Below are positions 21,040 through 26,182 of a stretch of DNA of 26,182 nt, piece by piece. Under the pieces are notes generated by a model. The model had not been told where the DNA came from. It saw only the letters and a program-made list of their open reading frames with translations, and did not search any database. Each line of letters starts with the position of its first letter. Within the stretch, counting starts at the first letter, position 1. Origin of the DNA: Actinomycetota bacterium (GTDB taxonomy: Bacteria > Actinomycetota > Actinomycetes > Nanopelagicales > Nanopelagicaceae). The stretch covers positions 1-26,182 of the forward strand of contig WLOR01000006.1 in the NCBI GenBank assembly GCA_009699165.1, given 5' to 3'. The translations under genes were made by a program, and so were the position numbers.

Positions 21040-23193
21040 GTGTCTACAACTGCCCCAAAAAAGAGCCGACGTCCATTTATTACAGCCTTAATCGTGATAT
21101 TCATCTGGCTGGGAGCAAGTGGAGTATTTGGTCCACTCTTTGGATCCTTATCTACCGTTCAGGAGAATGATAACTCTGCATTTTTGCCACAGAATGCCGA
21201 ATCAACTCAGGCATCAAAAATTATTACAAAGTTTTCTGCCGATCAGACTCAGACAATTCCAACCCTAGTTCTCTACCTTGGAACTGTTGATGATTCTAAA
21301 GTCGCAGCCCTCAATGCACATTTAGCTCTCCTTGGATCTACATCAATTAAAGGCTCGGAAGTCCCAATCTCAAAGTACTTAATCCCCGGACAACCGATAT
21401 TTGCATTTGCCTCGCAGGATAAAAAAGCGATACTCGTTAGCCTTCCACTCACCTTTGATTCGGCGAGAGATTTACTACCAAATAAGAAGCCTGTACTTCC
21501 TGAGATCATCAAAACACTTCGTGAAGACTCTGCCACATATGGCAAAGCGAATGGATTAACGGCAAATGTAACCGGTGTCGGAGCGTTACTTGGCGATCTC
21601 TTTGGCGCCTTTGGAGGAATTGATTCCTCTCTACTATTAACAACGCTGGGAGTAGTTGCCTTTATTTTGATTATTGTTTATAGATCACCGGTTTTATGGA
21701 TTTTGCCGCTTTTTGCATCGGTAATTGCACTCTCAACGGCTGGTGGACTTGTCTATATTTTGGCCAAGAATAATGTGATCGATTTGAGCGGACAGTCTCA
21801 AGGAATTCTCTCGGTGCTTGTTCTTGGAGCAGCAACAGATTATGCGCTACTACTAATTTCGCGCTACCGAGAAGAACTCCATCACTACGAGTCTCGTTTT
21901 GATGCGATGAAGGCGGCGTATAAAGGAGTTTTTGAGCCGATCCTTGCCTCAGGTTCAACAGTTATTGTCAGTTTATTGGTCTTATTGCTCAGCGAACTTT
22001 CAAATAATCGAGGTCTTGGACCCGTTGGTGCAATTGGCATTGCAGCTTCAATGCTCACAATTTTAACTTTATTGCCAGCACTATTGGTTGCCTTTGGTCG
22101 CTGGATTTTCTGGCCCCGAATTCCCCGCTTTGATGATGTCAATTCGCAGTTAGGTGGCGTCTGGGCAAAGATTGGATCAGGAGTACAAAAACGTCCACGC
22201 AAACTGTGGCTAGCAACCTCGGTTCTATTAGTGATACTCGCTGGGTTCTCTACGACTTTAAACGCTAAAGGTTTGTCCACTGCGGACGCATTTACAAAGA
22301 AGCAGGACTCAGTTATTGGCCTAGAACTTTTAGGTGAGCATTTTCCTGGAGGAGCGGGTCAACCAACAGAAGTTGTTGTTAGGCAAGCTCAAGTGGGCTC
22401 GGTTAGTGCAGCGTTGTTAACTGTCGCCGGAGTCGCTTCAGTTGAGCCGATGCGAGTGGGTCCAGTAATTCCGGGCGCACCGGTTCCGGCCATTAAAGTC
22501 TTGGATGGTCAAGTAATTTTGAATGCAACCCTTGCACTCAATCCAGATTCGACAGCTGCAAGAGATGCGATACCAGATATTCGTCGAGTGGTTCATGCAA
22601 TTGATCCAGAAATTCTAGTCGGCGGCTCAACTGCGGTGGCCTTTGATACAGATGTTGCAGCAGATCATGATAACAAGACGATTATTCCAATTGTTCTTGT
22701 GTTAATTACAATCATCCTTGGCCTATTGCTCAGAAGTATTGTCTCGGCATTTCTGCTTCTTTCAACGGTCGTTCTGTCGTACTTCGCGACGTTGGGTGCA
22801 TGTCAATTAGTCTTTGAGCATATTTTTCACTTTAAAGGTGCTGATACCTCGTTCCCTCTTTTTGCATTCATATTCTTAGTAGCACTTGGAATTGACTACA
22901 ACATATTCCTGATGACTCGAGTACGAGAAGAGAGCGCAAAGATTGGCACACGGGCAGGTGTTATAAAAGGTTTAACTGTTACAGGGGGAGTAATTACCTC
23001 TGCTGGAATTGTATTAGCAGCTACTTTTGGAGTACTTGGAATTCTGCCGCTAGTATTTTTAGCCGAGCTCGGCTTTGCGGTTGCATTTGGAGTCTTGCTT
23101 GATACTTTAATTGTTAGAACTATCCTTGTTCCAGCTCTCGCATACGACATTGGTGGGAAGATTTGGTGGCCATCTAAATTACAGGATAGATAG
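21040..23193 (+). CDS. MMPL family transporter
   Basis: A 717-aa RND-superfamily membrane protein of MmpL type, built of two similar halves. Each half has one helix, an extracytoplasmic domain and about five more helices. The internal duplication shows in the paired motifs GAATDYALLLISRYREEL (about 262-279) and LGIDYNIFLMTRVREE (about 613-628), whose Asp-Tyr pairs are the proton-relay positions of the family. Such proteins export lipids, siderophores or drugs; this cargo is unknown. GTG start with GGAGAGGG upstream. Its TAG stop directly abuts the next ATG with no gap, so the Gfo/Idh gene is cotranscribed. Confidence 0.92.
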   Translation: MSTTAPKKSRRPFITALIVIFIWLGASGVFGPLFGSLSTVQENDNSAFLPQNAESTQASKIITKFSADQTQTIPTLVLYLGTVDDSKVAALNAHLALLGSTSIKGSEVPISKYLIPGQPIFAFASQDKKAILVSLPLTFDSARDLLPNKKPVLPEIIKTLREDSATYGKANGLTANVTGVGALLGDLFGAFGGIDSSLLLTTLGVVAFILIIVYRSPVLWILPLFASVIALSTAGGLVYILAKNNVIDLSGQSQGILSVLVLGAATDYALLLISRYREELHHYESRFDAMKAAYKGVFEPILASGSTVIVSLLVLLLSELSNNRGLGPVGAIGIAASMLTILTLLPALLVAFGRWIFWPRIPRFDDVNSQLGGVWAKIGSGVQKRPRKLWLATSVLLVILAGFSTTLNAKGLSTADAFTKKQDSVIGLELLGEHFPGGAGQPTEVVVRQAQVGSVSAALLTVAGVASVEPMRVGPVIPGAPVPAIKVLDGQVILNATLALNPDSTAARDAIPDIRRVVHAIDPEILVGGSTAVAFDTDVAADHDNKTIIPIVLVLITIILGLLLRSIVSAFLLLSTVVLSYFATLGACQLVFEHIFHFKGADTSFPLFAFIFLVALGIDYNIFLMTRVREESAKIGTRAGVIKGLTVTGGVITSAGIVLAATFGVLGILPLVFLAELGFAVAFGVLLDTLIVRTILVPALAYDIGGKIWWPSKLQDR

Positions 23194-24198
23194 ATGGCAC
23201 TACGGGTAGGGATATCGGGATATGGATTGGCCGGTAGATACTTTCATGCACCCTTACTCAAGGGTTGTGGTTTTGAAGTAGCAGGTATCGCTACATCTAA
23301 TTCAGAGCGATCAAAGCATGCCCGTGAGGATTTTCCAAATGTTCAAGTAGTTACTACCGTTGAAGAGCTAGTTCAGCTTGATTTAGATCTAGTTGTTGTT
23401 GCCTCGGCTAATTTAGCTCATGCTCGTGATGCCTTTGCTGCAATTAATGCAGGAGTTGCAGTTGTCATCGACAAACCTATGGGCCGAAGTTTTGAAGAGA
23501 CTAAATCGATAGTGGATGCTGGATTGGCTGCTGGTGTACCAGTCTCAACATTCTTTAATCGACGTTGGGATAGTGATGCCCTCACAGTTAAGAGAGTACT
23601 TAAATCTGGTGAGCTAGGGACCATCCATCGAATGGATTCACGCTTTGAGCGATTTCGCCCCGATTTAAACCCAACATCATGGCGTGAGAATATGAGTGCC
23701 TCTGATGGTGGTGGTCAACTCTTAGATCTGCAACCGCATTTGATTTCTACCGCGCTCGATTGGTTTGGTTCAGCCGAGCTCTTATCTGCAAATGTTCGCT
23801 CCTTACGTGGGGGAGCCGACGATGACTCTGTTCTGGTTTTGAAGCATATAAACGGTGTTATCTCATATCTTTCGGCCAGCGCTGTTGTAGGAGCACCTGG
23901 GCCGCGCATTCGCATCCTTGGCACACATGGCGCTTTGGTAATTAATGATTTAGATCCGCAAGAAAACTTATTGAGAGCGGGTAAGTTCCCTGCAGGTGGG
24001 TCGTGGAACATCCCAACTGCTTCGCGTGCATTCATTCATAGAGGTGATGACACGGTTGAGATTGCAGGTGAAGATGGCAACTATGCATTCTTTTATAGCG
24101 CAGTCGCGGGTGCAATCGCCGGGGATAATCCATGGCCAATCGATAATAGCGATGCCTTACTTGTTGCAAAGATTATTGACCAGGCTCGCTTAAGGTAG
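23194..24198 (+). CDS. Gfo/Idh/MocA family oxidoreductase
   Basis: A 334-aa NAD(P)-dependent dehydrogenase with an N-terminal Rossmann fold (GYGLAGRYFH, residues 9-18) and the family motif near residue 94 written DKP instead of the usual EKP. The C-terminal beta-sheet domain carries GGGQLLDLQPHLI near 172-184, where His is the usual catalytic residue. These enzymes oxidise or reduce sugars, inositols or related alcohols; YdgJ-like oxidoreductases are the closest look-alike. It begins immediately at the MMPL stop codon. It is followed four bases later by an FAD oxidoreductase that may also have its own promoter inside the end of this gene. Confidence 0.9.
   Translation: MALRVGISGYGLAGRYFHAPLLKGCGFEVAGIATSNSERSKHAREDFPNVQVVTTVEELVQLDLDLVVVASANLAHARDAFAAINAGVAVVIDKPMGRSFEETKSIVDAGLAAGVPVSTFFNRRWDSDALTVKRVLKSGELGTIHRMDSRFERFRPDLNPTSWRENMSASDGGGQLLDLQPHLISTALDWFGSAELLSANVRSLRGGADDDSVLVLKHINGVISYLSASAVVGAPGPRIRILGTHGALVINDLDPQENLLRAGKFPAGGSWNIPTASRAFIHRGDDTVEIAGEDGNYAFFYSAVAGAIAGDNPWPIDNSDALLVAKIIDQARLR
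24191..24196 (+). promoter_or_regulatory. -10 element TAAGGT of the FAD oxidoreductase, inside the Gfo/Idh 3' end
   Basis: TAAGGT in the last codons of the upstream gene is followed by six bases and the ATG at 24203, the same leaderless pattern as elsewhere in the window. Confidence 0.55.
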
Positions 24199-24202
24199 TC
24201 AC

Positions 24203-25366
24203 ATGGCGAAGGCTTTTGATTTTATTGTGATTGGAGGCGGACTAGCCGGTCTAAACGCGGCGCTTACTCTGCAGAAAAATGATGTTGACGTTTTGGTTTT
24301 AGAGTCCAGTGATCGACCCGGAGGTCGCGTGGCCTCGGATCTAATCGATGGCTACACCTGCGACCGCGGATTTCAACTGATAAATTCAAAGTATCCATCT
24401 CTTGCAGAGCTAGATGTGATTCGAGAGATAGATTTTATCTCAGCACCACGCGTGATTGAAGTGTGCATCGATGATCAAAGACATGCGATAGGAGATCCTC
24501 GAGTTGCGCCTTTCTCTGTTCTAAATCAAGCAACGGGTTCAATCCCAGAAAAGATTCGCTTCCTAGCCAAGATATTTGTTAAACCACAAAAAGAGCAGTC
24601 CATTGCGCAGATTCTTAGAGAGTTAGGGTCAACTTACGAGCGAGTTCTTCGACCGTTTCTCTACGGAGTTTTTCTGACCGACCCCGAACTTGTGGATGCC
24701 AGATATGCACTCTCAATCATTCGCTCATTTATCAATGGAGATCCTGGACTACCTCGTCACGGAGTTGGAGCTCTACCAAAGGCTTTGGCTAAGCGCGTAA
24801 ATCAGATTGAGTTGAATACTCGTGTAGATCGTATCGATGGCTTAGTCGTTGAAACCTCTACAGGAGAATTTCGCGCAAAAAAAATTATTGTTGCGACAGA
24901 TTCAGCGACAGCGGCGCAGCTGCTCGACTTTAAAGAGGGTACTCCTATGGCGGGGTGTATTACCTGGTATCACGCTACGTCAGAGAATCCATCGGGTAAT
25001 GGTCGACTGGTAGTTGATGGTCAACGACGTGGAGCTGTGATTAATTCTGTGGTGGTATCGGATATTTCATCGACGTATGCCCCTGCCGGAAAACATCTGG
25101 TATCTACTACGACGAGTTTGGGTAGTACTGAATCCGATGTAAGGCGTCACCTTTCACTAATCTGGGGCGTAGACACTCGTGATTGGGATTTAATTGCAAA
25201 GTATGAGATTCCTGCTGCACTGCCTGTGCACAATATTGGTAAATCACTTTCACAGCCCTTAAAAATTAGCGAATCAATCTTTGTTGCCGGCGACCACAGA
25301 ACCGTCCCATCGCAACAGGGTGCGCTATTTTCTGGAAAGTTAGCGGCTGAATTAGCTTTGAACTAA
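24203..25366 (+). CDS. FAD-dependent oxidoreductase (amine oxidase/phytoene desaturase-like)
   Basis: A 387-aa flavoprotein. It has an N-terminal dinucleotide-binding motif GGGLAGLNAA (11-20) followed by LVLESSDRPGGRVASD (31-46), where Glu34 binds ribose and GGR contacts FAD. The C-terminal FAD motif is FVAGDHRTVPSQQGALFSG near 362-380. This is the NAD(P)-binding_8/amino-oxidase fold of protoporphyrinogen oxidases and carotenoid desaturases. It is shorter than a true CrtI (about 490 aa), and the substrate is unknown. No carotenoid genes lie nearby. Its last 15 bases overlap the 3' end of the convergent TIGR01777 gene. Confidence 0.85.
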   Translation: MAKAFDFIVIGGGLAGLNAALTLQKNDVDVLVLESSDRPGGRVASDLIDGYTCDRGFQLINSKYPSLAELDVIREIDFISAPRVIEVCIDDQRHAIGDPRVAPFSVLNQATGSIPEKIRFLAKIFVKPQKEQSIAQILRELGSTYERVLRPFLYGVFLTDPELVDARYALSIIRSFINGDPGLPRHGVGALPKALAKRVNQIELNTRVDRIDGLVVETSTGEFRAKKIIVATDSATAAQLLDFKEGTPMAGCITWYHATSENPSGNGRLVVDGQRRGAVINSVVVSDISSTYAPAGKHLVSTTTSLGSTESDVRRHLSLIWGVDTRDWDLIAKYEIPAALPVHNIGKSLSQPLKISESIFVAGDHRTVPSQQGALFSGKLAAELALN

Positions 25367-26182
25367 TGCATTCAAAGTTTCGGTAATGTGTGGATAGTCC
25401 CAGGTAAATCCAGCCTCGTGTAAAGCCTGCGGGATGACACGCTTAGAACCAAGAACCTCGGTTGAAAATCCACCCAGTGCGGCTTTGAGTGCAAATGCTG
25501 GCGCTGGGAAAACAGCAGGACGGTGAAGTGCGCGAGCCAATGCCGATGTGAACTCTTGATTAGTCACAGGATTTGGCGAGGTGAGGTTTACGGGACCAGA
25601 AATATTTTCGACAAGTGCGAATTCGATAGCTCTGACTACATCATGCAAAGTAATCCACGACCACCACTGTCTACCGCTTCCAAGCTTTCCGCCAAGGCCA
25701 AGGCGGAAAAGTGGAAGCATTTTTCCGAGTGCGCCGCCTGTTGGATCTAGCACTAAACCTGTTCGCAGTTTTACTGTCCTCACATCGGTTGCTAAATCAG
25801 CTGCAGCTTCCCATTCGCGACAGATAGCTGCGAGAAAATCATCACCAACGCGATCGCTTTCAACAACTGCTCTGTTACCACTCTCGCCATACCAGCCGAT
25901 AGCACTCGCAGAGATAAACACATCTGGTTTAACTTCTGCTGCAGCTTTTGCAATTGTCGTTGTACCCATTAATCGAGAGTTGAGAATCTCAGCCTTATAT
26001 TTCTTGGTCCAACGCTTATCAGCAACAGGTGCGCCAGCTAAATGAATAATTGCATCAACGCCCTCAAGAGCGCTGAGATCTACATAGCCTGTAAAAGGAT
26101 CCCACGTGACTTCATCTACGGCAACCGGAGCGCGACGAACAAGACGTTGAACTGTGTGCCCCTCTGATTTCAAGTGACCAAC
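25352..26182 (-). CDS. TIGR01777-type NAD-dependent epimerase/dehydratase family protein (5' end cut by window)
   Basis: An extended-SDR protein whose frame stays open to the window edge: reading backwards from 26182 gives VGHLKSEGHTV. The N-terminal GxxGxxG NAD motif and start codon are therefore outside. Visible family marks are DAIIHLAGAPVADKRW, SASAIGWYG with the catalytic Tyr, WSWITLHDVVRAIEFAL, NLTSPNPVTNQEF and the C-terminal GFSTEVLGSKRVIPQAL domain typical of TIGR01777/YfcH-like proteins. The TTG at 26171-26173 is an internal Leu, not a start. The reaction is undefined for the family. In mycobacteria a homologue precedes lipB (recollection), so this belongs to the conserved backbone. 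Confidence 0.9.
   Translation of the reverse strand, partial: VGHLKSEGHTVQRLVRRAPVAVDEVTWDPFTGYVDLSALEGVDAIIHLAGAPVADKRWTKKYKAEILNSRLMGTTTIAKAAAEVKPDVFISASAIGWYGESGNRAVVESDRVGDDFLAAICREWEAAADLATDVRTVKLRTGLVLDPTGGALGKMLPLFRLGLGGKLGSGRQWWSWITLHDVVRAIEFALVENISGPVNLTSPNPVTNQEFTSALARALHRPAVFPAPAFALKAALGGFSTEVLGSKRVIPQALHEAGFTWDYPHITETLNALVQS

Noticed and set aside
25581..26045. 154-residue plus-strand frame
   Set aside because: Antisense to the TIGR01777 gene, Ser/Pro/Arg-rich composition typical of shadow translation.
1..26182. CRISPR arrays, insertion sequences, tRNA or rRNA genes
   Set aside because: No regularly spaced repeats, transposase or recombinase genes, or cloverleaf/rRNA-like sequences were seen.

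Overview
This window looks like a chromosome segment of a small-genome, low- to mid-GC actinobacterium. It most resembles the freshwater acI / Nanopelagicales type (inference). The support is an actinobacterial inositol-3-phosphate synthase, a DUF4191 protein next to lipA-lipB, and an RDD protein next to type I glutamine synthetase. Intergenic spaces are very short (none exceeds about 170 bp), and many genes have a leaderless-type promoter, TA(A/G)NNT six bases before the start codon. I see no tRNA, rRNA, insertion sequence or CRISPR array.

Layout. (1) 1-2274: ino1, a strong shared terminator, an unrecognised membrane protein, and a stand-alone LuxR-type HTH protein with a Cys/His-rich tail. 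(2) 2346-5878: a crotonase-fold enoyl-CoA hydratase/isomerase overlapping an HSDL2-like SDR, then CopC with an apparently intact Cu(II) site, then an NCS1 nucleobase permease. (3) 5853-6650: a convergent, unusually short NhaA-like antiporter lacking the regions of TM1 and TM6-7. (4) 6720-8683: glnA and a divergent RDD membrane protein. (5) 8690-18013: a carbohydrate island. It has a Tat-type exported protein of unknown function, two ABC sugar permeases, a solute-binding protein without a lipobox, a GH130-type enzyme, a LacI regulator, an MFS transporter and a divergent second GH130-like propeller. Paired ACGT boxes about one helical turn apart occur at three places in the LacI, MFS and GH130-like intergenic regions. 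(6) 18030-20986: DUF4191, plsC, lipA and lipB, tightly overlapped. (7) 21040-25366: an MMPL transporter, a Gfo/Idh/MocA oxidoreductase and an FAD oxidoreductase. (8) 25352-26182: a TIGR01777-type epimerase cut by the window edge.

How the genes fit together. In Mycobacterium the order TIGR01777 - lipB - lipA - DUF4191 - RDD - glnA is contiguous, as I recall it. Here that backbone is split by a ~9.4 kb sugar island between RDD and DUF4191. The MMPL/Gfo-Idh/FAD block and plsC are further insertions. The island plausibly takes up an oligosaccharide through the SBP and two permeases, powered by an ATPase encoded elsewhere. GH130-type enzymes would then process it under LacI control. The substrate cannot be read from the sequence; mannosides are suggested only by the GH130 family.
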